From Thamnaconus septentrionalis (taxonomy: Eukaryota; Chordata; Actinopteri; Tetraodontiformes; Monacanthidae), in assembly GCA_009823395.1 (NCBI GenBank), contig CM020517.1:19243501-19307500 (forward strand): a DNA stretch of 64,000 bases, given 5' to 3'. The position numbers and the translations under genes are program-made. Shown piece after piece: positions 41,808 to 64,000 of the stretch (positions are counted from its first letter, which is position 1; each line of letters opens with the position of its first letter). A model generated the notes under the pieces. The model saw only the letters and a list, made by a program, of their open reading frames with translations. It made no database searches and was not told where the DNA came from.

Positions 41808-43638
41808 ACCACTCAACACTGTCACGCTCAACATGGAACACTGTTACCAACAGAAGCAAAGGTTAAGACCCGGGTCTCAGCCACCTCTTAGAACCTGAGG
41901 CTTCCTTCATGGGAACCAAGGACGACCCGTTCTCCTGGTATAACACATGTTCTCAGTTAGCCTTGACTTAGATATGACTATCCTGGACCAATCCAGGACC
42001 CCATAGACAGACAGACAGACCACCATTCACTCCTCAATGTAGACTTCCCAGTTCATCTCCTGCATTCTGTTTGGACTGTGGGCTTCAGTTGAGCAGGAAC
42101 ACCTGAAGACCACCCACACAAAACACCCCGGATGGAACCCGTGACCTTGGTACTGCTACGGCAGTGCTCATCACTCACCCACCATGTTGCCCTGAAGCTA
42201 AAATCATCAGGTAAATTGATCAGAATTTTGATAAGATGTAACATTTCCCGCAGCTTTTACCTTCTGACACCAAATAATTTCCAATCTTCTTGAACATCTC
42301 CAGCGCAGGAGGATGATTTCACACATTTTCTGGAGTTCTCTATGATTATTAATGATACTGATGATTACTGAGTTTTTGTCAACAATTATTTCACAAGGTT
42401 GGATAAAATTGAATTTCAGCCCAACGAGTTGTTCTTTGGGGGTTCGACTTTCAGCCAATCAGACACTGTCAACAGATTGAAAACACTTTTCACCTCTTTT
42501 GGTTTTTTTTTTAGTTGAAAAAATGTAGCATTGCGTTACTGGGGGGGTCAAAACCTGCAGGTGCAGCAAAGATCCAGGAAAGCAGGGGCTCAGTAACTTC
42601 TCTTGATAACCACAAACAGTAGAAAGTTGGGATGCATCACTGTGCTGATATCTGGAGAGCCGTGGTTCTCAACTGGTGGAGTCTCAGCACCATCATCATT
42701 TTTTTTTTTTTATCATGAAGTCGCAATGACCCAAATTTATTCCACAGCACTCTTGGGCCGTGACCCACCAGTTGAGAAACACCGCTGGACTCTTTGGACG
42801 CTGCCAGTTTGCACAGAAATGAATCCATGAATTGAAAAAAACAAATGGGTGTGTTGTGTTTTTCTACATATTCTTGGTTTGACACGTTTGTTAGCCACAC
42901 CTCTAAGTTGTAACAAGAGTTTCATAAAGAGTAATTACAAAAAATACATACAGTATATTCCACTCGCAACAAACATCAATGTCTATCTGAGTGATGGCGA
43001 GGATCCAAGGAATCCTATTGGACGCCAGAGGTTGCTGAAGCTTCTCAAGACCTTCTTGAAGCTTCACTCTCAGGTAGCTCCACCCATTTGGTTGAAAACC
43101 ATCAGGTGTTCAGAGAGCAGCCAGAAGTAGCAGTGACAGTGAAATCCTGCCCCTCCCACTGCAGACCAGTGCAGTGATGTCAGTCCAGTGTGCCGTCGTC
43201 TTTTCACTCACCCTCAAGTTCACAGTTGTGAAGTCAAACACAGTTCTTCTGGACGTTTGGACAGAGACACTGTGGAGTTCAGAGAGGAGCTTCATTTCAT
43301 ACCAACACTAGTCTGGGTCAGGGCGCTAAAGATTAGCTCGTAGTTTGTTAGCACACACACACACAACACCCTGGCATGATGTGTAAATACTTTGATGTGA
43401 TTCCAGTCCAACACTGGCTTTCTGGGACTCTTTGTGTAGCGCTGCCACAATTGTTGTTTAGTTGCATCATTCATCTTTGATTTAAAAAGGAAATGATTTG
43501 AAGTTTGGTGTTTGGTTGATTTAATCCTCCACGATGTGAACAGTGGCACAAGCTGCAGGAACCACACAAGTAGCTTCATCACTTCACACACTGCAAATCC
43601 CACTCAACACATTCAACACAGTAGCACAAAGTCCCTGT

Positions 43639-43645
<7 letters not shown>

Positions 43646-43688
<43 letters not shown>

Positions 43689-43794
43689 TATCTCTGAATC
43701 TGTTTAATCTGCTTAACACTCTATTAATGGAAGCTGATAGTATCTCTGAATCTGTTTAATCTGCTTAACACTCTATTAATGGAAGCTGAGCAGC
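43646..43794. repeat. (GT)n followed by a 50-bp direct duplication
   Basis: (GT)n at 43646-43686. A block starting gtatctctgaatctgtttaa then occurs twice in tandem, and a short CAG run follows. Confidence 0.92.
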
Positions 43795-44323
43795 AGCAGC
43801 AGCAGCAGCAGTTGGTATTTCTGATATTTTCTCTACATTCTGCTGTCTTGTTGATGAGGGCTTGTGGTTCTAATTCTCCTCTTGTTTACAAATATGGACA
43901 AACGAGTCACTTTGAATCATCTCTGTGTCTTCCAAATGAATTCATTTGGACAGGAAGTCATGATTCACTGTCGTCCATCCAGGGTTCACTGTCAACTGTG
44001 TGTAGCAGCCGGTCGGAGAAGAAAACACTGCATCTAAAATCTAGATCACTTTCTGTACATTCTGTGAAAAGTTGAGGTTATTTCAGCATGAATCACTGTG
44101 TTCACTGCCCCGCCCTTCTCAAAAGGAGCTCCGCCCTCAGAGGTCATCATCATTTCCTCTCCAAGGAGAAACACAAACGCTTGTTCTTCACTGAATCCTG
44201 TTTGTTTGTTTGTGTTCAGTCTCCAGTTTGTTGATTAAAAAACATGCATATTAATGTGAGGGGCAGTGAGGAGGAGAGTTTGTAGCGCTGCTTTGAGAGC
44301 TGCTGCTGGAAGCCTCATTACAG

Positions 44324-44324
<1 letters not shown>

Positions 44325-44363
<39 letters not shown>

Positions 44364-44369
44364 TTCATC

Positions 44370-44412
<43 letters not shown>
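44325..44412. repeat. (ATC)n microsatellite
   Basis: About 29 ATC units with two TTC changes. (GT)n follows at 44501-44534. Confidence 0.93.
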
Positions 44413-44494
44413 CCGTCCTCCACAGCCGAGGTCGCTGGAGCTTCTCTCCATTGCTCATTTCCCCCAGAGGGACGATGCTGCACTGTGCAACAAC

Positions 44495-44536
<42 letters not shown>

Positions 44537-44952
44537 TAGGTCAAGTGTATTTTTTTTTTAACTTGTTTGTTCACTGTAACATTTATTACTATTATTTTAT
44601 TATTTAATAGCTAAAAAGCAAAAGAAATGTACAGTTCCAGTCTTATATTCTGTCTCCCTTTTGCAACAAAGATGTTGTGTATTTGCTGAATTTTGTGTAG
44701 TATTTCTGTGAAACATGTTTTAAAAAAAAATATTTTTGTCAGTTGAAAACATTTGTCAAAAGATTTAACACACGTTGACACTGATACTATGAAACTGTTT
44801 CCAGTGTCAGGCTGTGTTTTCTCTTGCACACTGGACTCACTGTGTTTGTCTCCTGGTGTTTTGTAACCACAAGTGAAGATTTATTACAGTCACAAAAGTG
44901 GAAAAACTTTTCTTCACTTTACCTGTGAAAAGTATGTCATGAATAAAATGTA

Positions 44953-45239
<287 letters not shown>

Positions 45240-45339
45240 ACTTTATCTTCTCCAAAAAGTTGATCAGCAAACTGACTCCTATTTTCACATCTTGCTGCAG
45301 CTTCAACTATAATCGCATTCTGTGTAACAAAGGTTCCTG

Positions 45340-45343
45340 CAGG

Positions 45344-45388
<45 letters not shown>

Positions 45389-45523
45389 TACATATACTAA
45401 GTCAGCAGGCTATAAGCATCTAAATCCTGCCACTGCTGAGACTGGAGCGGTGCTGAGTTGCTGAAGGGGCCGTAATCTCCCACTGCAGCACAACATCAGC
45501 ACAACATCAGCACATTCACCACC

Positions 45524-45565
<42 letters not shown>

Positions 45566-45645
45566 TTAATCTGTCCAGCAGCATCACAACTCTGCTGCTG
45601 GCACAACACAATAGGAATTATGGAGCCATACATAAAACAATAACA

Positions 45646-45678
<33 letters not shown>

Positions 45679-45706
45679 ATTAATATTATTATTAATATTA
45701 TTAATA
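45340..45706. repeat. (CA)n, (CA)n and (ATT)n cluster
   Basis: CA runs at 45340-45386 and 45528-45563 and ATT/AAT units at 45649-45706 in otherwise unique sequence. Confidence 0.9.
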
Positions 45707-46328
45707 CCATATCCATGTCATACTGTTATCATTGAGGTATTGGCCTTGGCAATAACTCATCTTCCATCCAGAGCCATTCACGCTGCTGTCTGACTCCATC
45801 ACAGACGCACACCCCTTGTGTTTCCTCTGGTGGATGGAGCGTTGATCCTCCAGCTGAAGGTCTCTCTGAGGGCACCACTGCTTCCCAGAGGCCAAAGCCG
45901 TCCACGCTGATGTCTGCTGTCAGCGCAGGTGCAACCTCGGCCGACCGTCGCTCCTTCAAATCTCCTCCTGCTCCGTCCACAGCTGCTGCCTCGGCCAGCA
46001 GGCCAGCAGGAGGAAGCACGTCAAGGGGAACCTTCAGACACACGTCAGGAAAAACCAGGCGGAGACTCACAGGTGCAGTGAAGGCCACACTCTGGCCCAG
46101 GCTCAGGATCTCCAGGAGAACAAGGAGACAAAATGATCACATTTATATCTGAGAATAAATCCCAACTGGAGTCAATAGGTGAGCACTACCACAGTGTCAC
46201 CACTAGGGTGAGGTGCTTTCACTGAGGCAACAGTTTGTGAAGTCACCTGTGAAGACAAGAAGACAAGAAGAGACGAGACGCTGCAAAGGGATTGGTTCAG
46301 GCCAATCAGGAGACAGGAAGCTTAGATG

Positions 46329-46329
<1 letters not shown>

Positions 46330-46392
<63 letters not shown>

Positions 46393-46400
46393 TGTGTGTG
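46330..46400. repeat. (GT)n microsatellite
   Basis: About 33 GT units with one GG break, about 120 bases before the CAG expansion. Confidence 0.93.
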
Positions 46401-46515
46401 AAAAATAACTTTTTGTGTTGTGCCAGTAATTGTATGTGGCTTGTCCTGACTCCTGAGATGCACTGACAAAAAACCTGACACAGCAAAACTGGAGTGAATG
46501 ATAAAATAACCTTGG

Positions 46516-46932
<417 letters not shown>

Positions 46933-48128
46933 TCTCCAGTGGCTGCTCAGCAGAGCAGGAAGCAGTGCAGAGGAAATCATTAGAAATGATGACTTTCAAT
47001 AACATTGGCGCAGTAGCGCCCCCTCCAGGGCTGCACTGGGACTAAAGGACTCTGCTGTGTGACCTGGGTGTCAGCAGTAGTTGCACTGTCTCATCCATCA
47101 CAGGTGTTTGGACAGGTCTTCAGATGAAGAAGCACTCTTTACTTTCTGAAAGTGACTTTGAACCTGGTTTCACTGCACTTCTTCTTTCTTCTTTTCATCT
47201 AAATCACTCCATCACAACTGCCGTTCAATTTGCTGCTTTCAGAACAATTGAACAAACTATGTTTTACAAACTGGATGTGTTATTGCAGGTTTGGTTGTGT
47301 TTTAATGGAAACTGGAGCTGTAGTTTCCAGCTGTCATTAAGGAGCAGGATGAGCCCTGAACTCATCAGAGCCGTGGACGCTAACAGCTCGCTCCTTACCT
47401 ACCTTTGATGGTTGAAGCCGCGCTGCCACTTCCTGTAGGCTTTGCACCAATCAGAGCCAAGATCTCTTTAAAGCTGCCCTGCTGGCAGCAGCGGCCCAGC
47501 GACCACAGCTGAGTCACTGTGTTGGATTAAATCCCCCACTGCTGGGCGTCAACACCGGGCTCAGCGCCTGGAGGCTCATCAGCAGCCCACTCACCAAGAC
47601 AGAAGAGCGGCCACAATACATGCATTCATCACTGCGTTTATGCATTTTTGAAGCGTTAGGCTCCACCTCTTCTTCTTCTGGTCGTTCTGTCTTCCTGGTT
47701 CTGTTCCCTCTCTCCCTCCCTCTGTCGCTCTCTGCAGGCCGGAATTCGCCATCGCCGCCATCATCTGCTTCATCCCCCAGCCACCTCACCTGCTGCTGAT
47801 CAGACCAATCAGAAGCTTCATCCACCCACCTCGGCTTCATTGGTCAGCTGCTGCTGCTACGGCTCCGCCTTCACCAATTACAATCTTGCGCTGGTCTATA
47901 GAAGGGCTGAGTCCAGCTCAGCTCTCTCTCTCTCTCTCTGCCACCCAGAGCCCAGTCATGCCTTTCTGCTTGCCTCCCCAACCTTTGACCTTTTGTATGT
48001 GCCCTGCCTTGGGACAGGTAAGAAGGGAGCCTGCATACATAGGCTTCACCTAGGTACTAACTTTGTTAGGTCACACCAGGTAAGCAGTGGTTGCCACTTT
48101 TGTATTTATTCATCTGGATAGAGTAGTT

Positions 48129-48137
48129 AGACAGGCA

Positions 48138-48170
<33 letters not shown>

Positions 48171-48213
48171 ACAGACAGGCAGACAGGCAGGCAGGCAGGC
48201 AGGCAGGCAGACA

Positions 48214-48266
<53 letters not shown>

Positions 48267-48275
48267 ACAGACAGG
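48129..48275. repeat. (CAGG/CAGA)n tetranucleotide tract
   Basis: About 145 bp, same units as the tract in gabra2 intron 3. Confidence 0.95.
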
Positions 48276-48579
48276 CTTTTGTTTTTCCTTACCTGGCTGC
48301 TTCAGATTGTTATTGTGGCAGCATCCATGTTATTGTGGCAGCATCCATGCTCCCCTGGCAGTGGCTTGTTTTTCTTTTGATGTTTTGAGCCCCTTTGGAA
48401 AAGGGAGATTTTGTACATATTTGTAAATAACTTCAGCACACAATATAAAACAAGGGTAAAATCACCTCCTTATTGACTCCTTTATTTGCCTCCCCAGTGC
48501 TCAACGGCCCTCCGCTTTTGAAATCATGTGACCGACCTTTAATCCTTGGACCAATCTGGCTCCTCAACAATCAGCTGTA

Positions 48580-48745
48580 AAGGTCCAGCCAGGAATATTT
48601 GGAGATTTTTCAGAAGAAAAAAGTCCCATCAACTGGTGACATTGTAGACTGCGGCGTCTTTCACTGAAGTCCTCTCAGAGCCGCCGTGCCCTCCCTCTCC
48701 TGAGCTTGCCAGCGAACTACGGTGGCCCTGTGCACCCGAGAATGG
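48580..48745 (-). repeat. GAA-family dispersed repeat, inverted fragment
   Basis: Contains gcgaactacggtggccctgt and a preceding gagcttgcc segment, the reverse complement of the family's 3' half. Confidence 0.65.
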
Positions 48746-49670
48746 CAAACTGACAGGCAGTGATTAAGCAGGCGTGGCCATACTGACCACTAGAGGGGAG
48801 GGAGGGTATTACAAATCTGTTTTTAACACCATCTGATTAAAAAAAAGGATCAAACACATTTTTTGCATAAGTGTGTGTTTTGTTGGGAGAGCTGAGTGAA
48901 GCACTTAAAGGAATCAAAGAAGGCAGGAAGTGGGTCAACTGAAGAGGAGATGAAGATACTGTAGCAGAATTAAACACCACTGTATGCATATTTCTCGCCC
49001 ACCACGCCAAGGAATACATTATAGGAAATTGGAACAAATTGTAATTGCGTGAGGTCTGACAACTGTGGGAGGGCTGGGGGTGGGGGTGGGGGGAGTGGTG
49101 GGGGGTCTGGAGAAGCTTTGGTGAAGATAACAGCCAGTGAGTGGATTCCACTCAACTGGTTTCTCTCATATCTCTGCGTTATTGAGGCACCAACAATTAG
49201 AAGACGTTTGCTGTGCAGCAACAATGTTGCTTCCTCCCCATAGGAACTTAATGTGTTCATATTAGCAAGTATTTCATCTCATGCATTCCCTTTGTTTTTA
49301 TAAAGTGACGTTAGGGTTTAATGATAACAACGATACATGTGTCTTGTTTGTCTTTGAGTTAAACGCTACCAAGAAGAAGAAGGAGAAGAAGAAGTCGTCT
49401 TTATTAATCCCACGTTGTGGAAATTTGCATAATTTCTATGCAAATTAATAAAAAAAAAAAATCGAAATTAATCATGGGTTAATCGTGGGGGGGGGATCCA
49501 ACCCCCGCAGGACCCCCCTGTATTTCTCACACTGGAAGCTCGTTTGTATGAGCAGCAGCAGCAGCCTGTTAGCGCCACTGCAGACCAGAGCAACAAGGGA
49601 CGAGCCCCCATCGCGCACGCACTCCGCTACACACGCATCACGCACGCTCGCCATGGACGCGTCTCCTCCA

Positions 49671-49694
49671 CCAATCCGCCGCCGCCGCATTTAA
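49671..49694 (+). promoter_or_regulatory. CCAAT and TATA-like motifs upstream of gabrg1
   Basis: CCAAT (49671-49675) and CATTTAA (49688-49694) lie in a GC-rich block 140-165 bases before the start codon. Their spacing is shorter than usual, so core-promoter use is uncertain. Confidence 0.25.
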
Positions 49695-49836
49695 CCCTCG
49701 CCGGCTGCGTCTTCTGGCGGCGGCGACGACGCAGGAGCTGCTGCGGTTCCTTCCAAACCCTGGCAGCAGCAGCAGCAGCAGCAGCGGGTGCAGCTCGTCA
49801 CCTCCTCCAACTCCTCCTCCACCTCCTCCACCCAGG

Positions 49837-58920
<9,084 letters not shown>

Positions 58921-61900
58921 ATCAGTACCTCGTGTAGAAGGTGTGGCTGGAGTTTAACATCTGCAAGCATTTCTATCAAAGCAGAGCTGCTCCTGCAGTC
59001 TCTCGTTGTGTTTTTTAACCTTCGTACTGGATTAGAATTTAAAGATGAAAGGCAGTGCCTTGTTTTTCCTTTGCTTTTACTAAGGCATGGCCCAGTCATT
59101 GACAGGTAGCTAGCTTAGCGCTTTGTTTGTTGATCTTAGCGCTATAAGATAACCACCTCCCTCCCCCACACACACAACACACACACACACACACTCACCA
59201 AAAGCCAGCACTAACACAAGGAGGCATTTGTTTGATAAATTTCCACATCTTACATTCCTGATGTTTTATACCAGCGATGCGCCAGTTCATTGCCAACCAT
59301 TCTCAATGACTAGCTAGCAATGGTGGAGCTCCACCTGGAGATGTTTTTGGAGGTAAAACTTCCTTGTATGTTGGTCCACAGTGAACTGTGGTCCTTCACA
59401 TGGTTCAGATGCCAACTGCTTTGGAATCACACACACGGAGAGACATGCATAACAACAATAACTACAAAACAAAACTCCATGGAACAAAGTGAAGAGAGCT
59501 CTGGTCCTAGAAATGTTTACACAAGTCAAACTCCAGTCCACACACAAACACACACACACACACGCAGGAGATATTGCCATCACATCTGAGGAGGAAGAGG
59601 AAGAGTCCTGCTATATTTGTTTACTCTTTGCCACTGTGCTATTGATACGATTGACACGGAAGACAGAAAAAGTTCACTGCACTTTGCAGTGGAATACGTG
59701 TAATAAAGGGTCTGCTCTGTTTCTTCAAGGTGTTCCTCGACTTTCATAAAAGCCAAAATTTCCTATTCGTAGAGCAAGCAAATTTGTAAAAGTCAGTTGA
59801 GATTGGGAAATTTGGGAAAGCACTCTGAGTCATTATAATACTGTAGCTGTAACTGTAAAGATTAAGATGCATTTATAAATCCGAAAAAAAAAAACATTGG
59901 GTTAACTGGGTTTGTTAATGGGTTTGTTTTTTTGACCAGTGACTCATTGAACCAGCACAGTGAGCGTCTGCTCAGTGTTGTTGATAGGGAAGAATTTTTA
60001 ACCTCTGTTCCACGGTGAATTGCCGTCAACAATTAACGGCTGGATTTAGGACAGCCAGATTTTCTATGAGAACTTGTCATGAGTGGAAAGTGGTATTCTG
60101 CACCGCCTGAGGCCAACACTCCACCCTTACAACAAGTGTACCAGGTTGAAAAGTTCCAGGTCAAACCTACCTTACAACTCAAATTGTTTCACTTTCTTTT
60201 TTTCTACACCTTCATCTTGTCTGGAGGTACTAACGTGTGCATAATGTGGATGTTTTTCATTAATTTCCCACAAATCAGATCAGAGCAAATCAGGAAAAAA
60301 AATCTTGCAAAACGCAACGATTGTGGAAATAAATCCATAGTTAGTTCTCAGTACTTGACACAGCTCAGCAGAATGAATATGATCAATGACCCATCTGTAA
60401 TTGTACTGAGTACAATGGTAATCTGCATAGAAATGTAAAGTAGATATGACTGTATTATGACGTGGCCTGCTACAACTAAGAGTTTATTTGATTTGATTTG
60501 TTTTCAAATGGCAAAGGATCACGATGCTGCTGTCAGCTTCTTTCTAACATTGCCTGGTTTCCCCTCAGTCCACCGCTTGGATGAATATTAATAAGCACAG
60601 TAACGGATGCATCTTCCCTTTGAAACCACCTGCAAAATATGTACACAAGATCTTAAGAGGTATGCCAAGGGAAGATACACACTGATTTAGCTGGTGCGCT
60701 AATGCTACTAAGCGTGAAAACATCGGTACTTGTTCCTTTTTTTGGATGCCTCGGTTCAAAGTGCTCATAAAAGCACATTACACGTCTGTGGTGCCGACAT
60801 ACTTCTGTCTTTGATTTTGCTAATAGCATTTGCTAGCTTGTGGGCAGGATTGTGACGGCAATTCAAGTAGCAGAAATCCAAAAAGCAGCTAAATGAAATA
60901 ACATAACTGACACTAACGTATTGTCAGCTGTGTTTTAAACGTAAGAAAGCTCACTGAGCCGATTCATTGCCATAGCTCGTTACAGTAGCGCAACCTAGTG
61001 GACAATCCAGAAGCATTTTCAGTACCATATTATTCAACTGTCAACAGAGCCGAGTTGACAAACAGCCACGATTTGAAGGAGACATTTAGAAAAGAAAGTC
61101 TTTTCGATCTTGAAATACCAACACAAATGAGAAAATTCTCTCAGTGTTGTCCGAGGCCACCGAGAGCCATGAATGTTGTTCCTGCATCGCTCCTCTGTGG
61201 CTCTGCTGCTGACCTGTAGACGTGACGCAGAATAGGAAGTGTTCTGCTCACTGCAGTTCACAGACATCCTGCACAATCAATGGTCCCAACAGAATGTGGT
61301 TGCCAAGAGGCTCCGCCCCAAAACTCATCTGATCAGAAACATTGGTAAAATTGTCAGCAACTGAAACACCAAACAATACAGACCAAACTCCAGCTGGATG
61401 TCTCTTCACTTGACCTTGTCACTTGACCTTGTCATTTGACCTTGTCCATAAAACTTGGCTGGCCTGAGGTTCCTTCCCAAAGTTGTCCTTCGCAGACTCA
61501 GTCAACCTTCAACACAGCAGTGATGCTCAGACCAATGGGCACCCAGTCTGGTTTTTTTTTGGCAACGTTCACCTAAACTGGAGTGAGGCACTGCAATTTG
61601 TCACTGTTCGGTATGAGGCTATGACTACAGGTGTAATTGCGTAATTGAATTCCATGTTGGTAACATGCAAACCAGAAGATGTCGGATGACCCTTTGCCAT
61701 TTCAAACGAATACGTGGGCGAGAGACGTACAGTTTGTATCGTCAGTGTAAATATTGTAAGAAGACCTTCAGCCCTGACGCTCCTGTCAGGTACAATCCTG
61801 TGCATTCATGTAGAGCCTTTTCCTGCTTTTTGTGCTGTACTGAAAAGAGTAAAACCAGATGAAGTCACTTAGTACAATGTAAAGCGCTGACACTTAAAAT

Positions 61901-62557
61901 GTAGAACAACAACCAGTCAATGCAAAAGTCATGAGGATAAAAAGGAAACTTTTCTCAGTAACGACTGATTGTTACTGAACAGTCTGCACACACCAAAGAA
62001 ACTCATCAACCGCTAGTATTCAACACCACACCTACACCGACTTGAACCGTCCAGGGACTTCATCCCTGGCGAGGTTTCAGAACCAGAATCAGAACCAGAA
62101 TCAGCTGTAGAGGAACCGTAGAGACACACCAGTAGTTTAGGATCCAACCAGGAACGTATTGAGAGACACAATCTATGCAAATGTAGACATTATTCCAACT
62201 GTTATCTTCGCTAGGTCACCTCTTGGACTGCGAGTGAGGGCTCTTCAGTCTGTTGCTTTCATTTCATCGGTAGATTCTAGTGTTGAACTGAGATGTGAAA
62301 AGCACGATGACTCCTGATGCGGAAGAGACGCCGCTCGCATCGTTCCCTGTTTCTTTGACCCAAAGTGGAGAAGAGTCTGAGTGCGTTTCTGCCGGCAGGA
62401 AGTCAGGAGTTATACTTAAAGTTCCAACTAAAGCGATCTTCTCAGCGTGATGAGCCAGCTTGATCATGGATCTTCTTCAGGGTTGTTTTCTCTCTACATG
62501 TTGCAACCTGTGTCTTTCTGTAACACCGATGAAGCGTCGCTCCCCCATGCTAGTGAA
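58921..62557. other. gabrg1 3' region and unassigned flank
   Basis: The 3' UTR probably runs to about 59720 (AATAAA at 59702-59707). Beyond it, to 62557, sequence is mostly unique with a short CA run near 59175-59195. No gene is recognised. Confidence 0.5.
59702..59707 (+). other. Candidate poly(A) signal AATAAA for gabrg1
   Basis: About 780 bases after the stop codon. Chosen by position and canonical sequence only. Confidence 0.4.
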
Positions 62558-63104
62558 TTAGCACACAGCTAACTGAGAGTCACCACTATCACAATCCGCC
62601 TGGTCCACTGGTCCAGAACCCTCGGAGTTCTCTGAAGACGTCGAAGGACATTTATTATGATCACAAGACTCAGCAATGCAGAGACAAAGTGTTTGTCCTT
62701 GATTCAGGTCGACTCTCAGTGGTTGCAAAGGAGGAAAGGCATTTAATCCAGCATACAAAAAACTGTTTTCTATGAGTTTTATATGCACTGATGGCAGCTT
62801 TACATGCTGCATATAAACCTGTGTTGCATCACGTTGAAGAGAAGCTGAGGTCAGCAAATGGCTCAGTTTGAAGGTCTGGTTGAAGGTCTGTCCACTATCA
62901 TCACAAACACCCCTGGATCCAACCCCACTGCAGTCCAGCGGGAATGAAGCCCCGCCTCCAGTGCGTAGTCGAGCCTGTGTCAGCGGGTAGAGGGAGGTCT
63001 CGCCGTCATCGGGCGTGGCTTCCAGCTGAACGGTGAGCTTCAGATCTTCTCACCAGCGTCAGATCTTCCTCTGATGTAGCGTTTCTTAGCAGGCTTGCGT
63101 GTAT
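62558..63104 (-). other. Possible terminal exon of an unidentified minus-strand gene
   Basis: An open frame of 163 codons without an ATG start runs 63049-62558 on the minus strand (KLTVQLEATPDDGETSLYPL ... DQADCDSGDSQLAVC, then stop). Just upstream, after a TTCCTTTAG acceptor at 63105, another frame encodes a basic segment, TRKPAKKRYIRGRSDAGEK, and stops at 63040. The two frames overlap and would join if one base were missing from this sequence. No family is recognised. Length alone is suggestive but not decisive. Confidence 0.25.
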
Positions 63105-64000
63105 CTAAAGGAAGTTGTGTAGATACATCAGTTACAAAGTGTTACTCACATTATGATGAAGGCAAAGACAGCAGATGACATAATTGTACCATTGACGTTC
63201 TAATAGCGATGCTTGAAGATGCTGCCTATCTAACCGCTCCTCCTTATTTAATATGTATCCACCATCCACACAACAGCTACACTTCACACCAACACAGGTT
63301 AATTACAGTCTTATTAATGCAGTTTGTTTTGAGTGCCTCTATGCTGAACCTGGACTCTAGTTTACAATCTGAAAACGCCATCGTTTGCCCCCATGTCTCG
63401 ACCAGAACCAAGCCACAAACAGATTGACTTTTATTTCTTCATCTCTAGCAACATTCTGCCTCATCTTAGAGATCTTGGACTTTTCTTTGGAGACAAACTT
63501 GCTAAAGTAGCACAGACGTAGATTCCTGATGGTGAGTGTTGGACACTCAGCTCTGGTCTGAACATGGGGGCGCGGCTCCTGCAACGCAGCATTTTGTCTT
63601 TTGTTTCTTTGAGGACATCAGGTCCAGGATCAGGTCCAGGATCAGGTCCAGGCCTCCACTCCTCTGTCTGGGCTTCATTGTTTTCAGGATGTACGTTCAA
63701 AAAAAAAAAATGAAATGTCACTTTAGGTGGCTCTCAAGCCGTCAAGCAGAAAACTATTTTAAATGTATCCACGTGTTTATTTGTAAATCAAAACTTGTAT
63801 GAAATCCCCATTGTTGTATGTAGCTGAATCCAACGCTGTATTTTAGCCCAGCGCCATCAGATGTTCGAATATTAGACGACCATGAAACAATGTTGTTCGC
63901 TGTACGTTATCAATGGTCGGCGTAGTATTACGTATTCCATTCACTGTAAGCCATAGCCATCTGTTATCTGTGTACAAAGTCATTCTCTGTAAATGATCAC
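63105..64000. other. Right edge, no assigned feature
   Basis: Unique sequence with a short ccaggatcaggt tandem (63620-63650). No exon could be supported. Confidence 0.5.

Noticed and set aside
60079..60438. 119-codon plus-strand frame downstream of gabrg1
   Set aside because: AT-rich, no family resemblance, no splice or promoter context; within random expectation for this length of sequence.
61665..61862. Short Cys-containing frame (RQCKYCKKTF) as a zinc-finger exon
   Set aside because: No His/Cys spacing of a known finger, no splice signals, and the region otherwise looks noncoding.

Overview
The window is vertebrate, almost certainly teleost, nuclear DNA. It has multi-exon genes with GT-AG introns, dense micro- and minisatellites and short fish-type dispersed repeats. 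It holds a compact GABA-A receptor subunit cluster: gabrb1 (beta-1, minus strand, 6659-27402), gabra2 (alpha-2, plus strand, 31377-41807) and gabrg1 (gamma-1, plus strand, 49837-58920). Each gene has nine coding exons that can be followed splice site by splice site. The 3' end of commd8 (plus strand, 2795-3113) lies on the left and converges on the tail of gabrb1. This matches the mammalian order GABRG1-GABRA2-(GABRA4)-GABRB1-COMMD8 (human 4p12), but no alpha-4 gene lies between beta and alpha-2.

Layout. 1-2794: presumed commd8 intron sequence with a ~720-bp GA-rich minisatellite and a weak candidate minus-strand small gene. 2795-3113: last two commd8 coding exons. 3114-6658: convergent intergenic sequence. 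6659-27402: gabrb1, whose introns carry a ~730-bp trinucleotide tract, tRNA-derived SINE-like copies and a ~780-bp homopurine tract. 27403-31376: head-to-head spacer with long (TC)n tracts and the likely promoters of gabrb1 and gabra2. 31377-41807: gabra2. 41808-49836: intergenic, with a ~138-unit CAG tract. 49837-58920: gabrg1. 58921-64000: gabrg1 3' region and a long start-less open frame on the minus strand that may be an exon of the next gene.

The three subunits should co-assemble into pentameric GABA-gated chloride channels (2 alpha, 2 beta, 1 gamma). GABA binds at the beta/alpha interface and benzodiazepine-type ligands at the alpha/gamma interface. The divergent beta/alpha pair with gamma downstream of alpha is the ancestral vertebrate arrangement.

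Points of most interest: an apparent one-base frameshift in the last gabrb1 exon; a GC-AG intron in gabrg1; an Asn in beta-1 TM2 and a Phe in the gamma-1 drug site where mammalian orthologues have Ser and Ile; a perfect NRF-1 palindrome upstream of gabrb1; and very long simple repeats placed against splice sites. I see no wholly new molecular system here.
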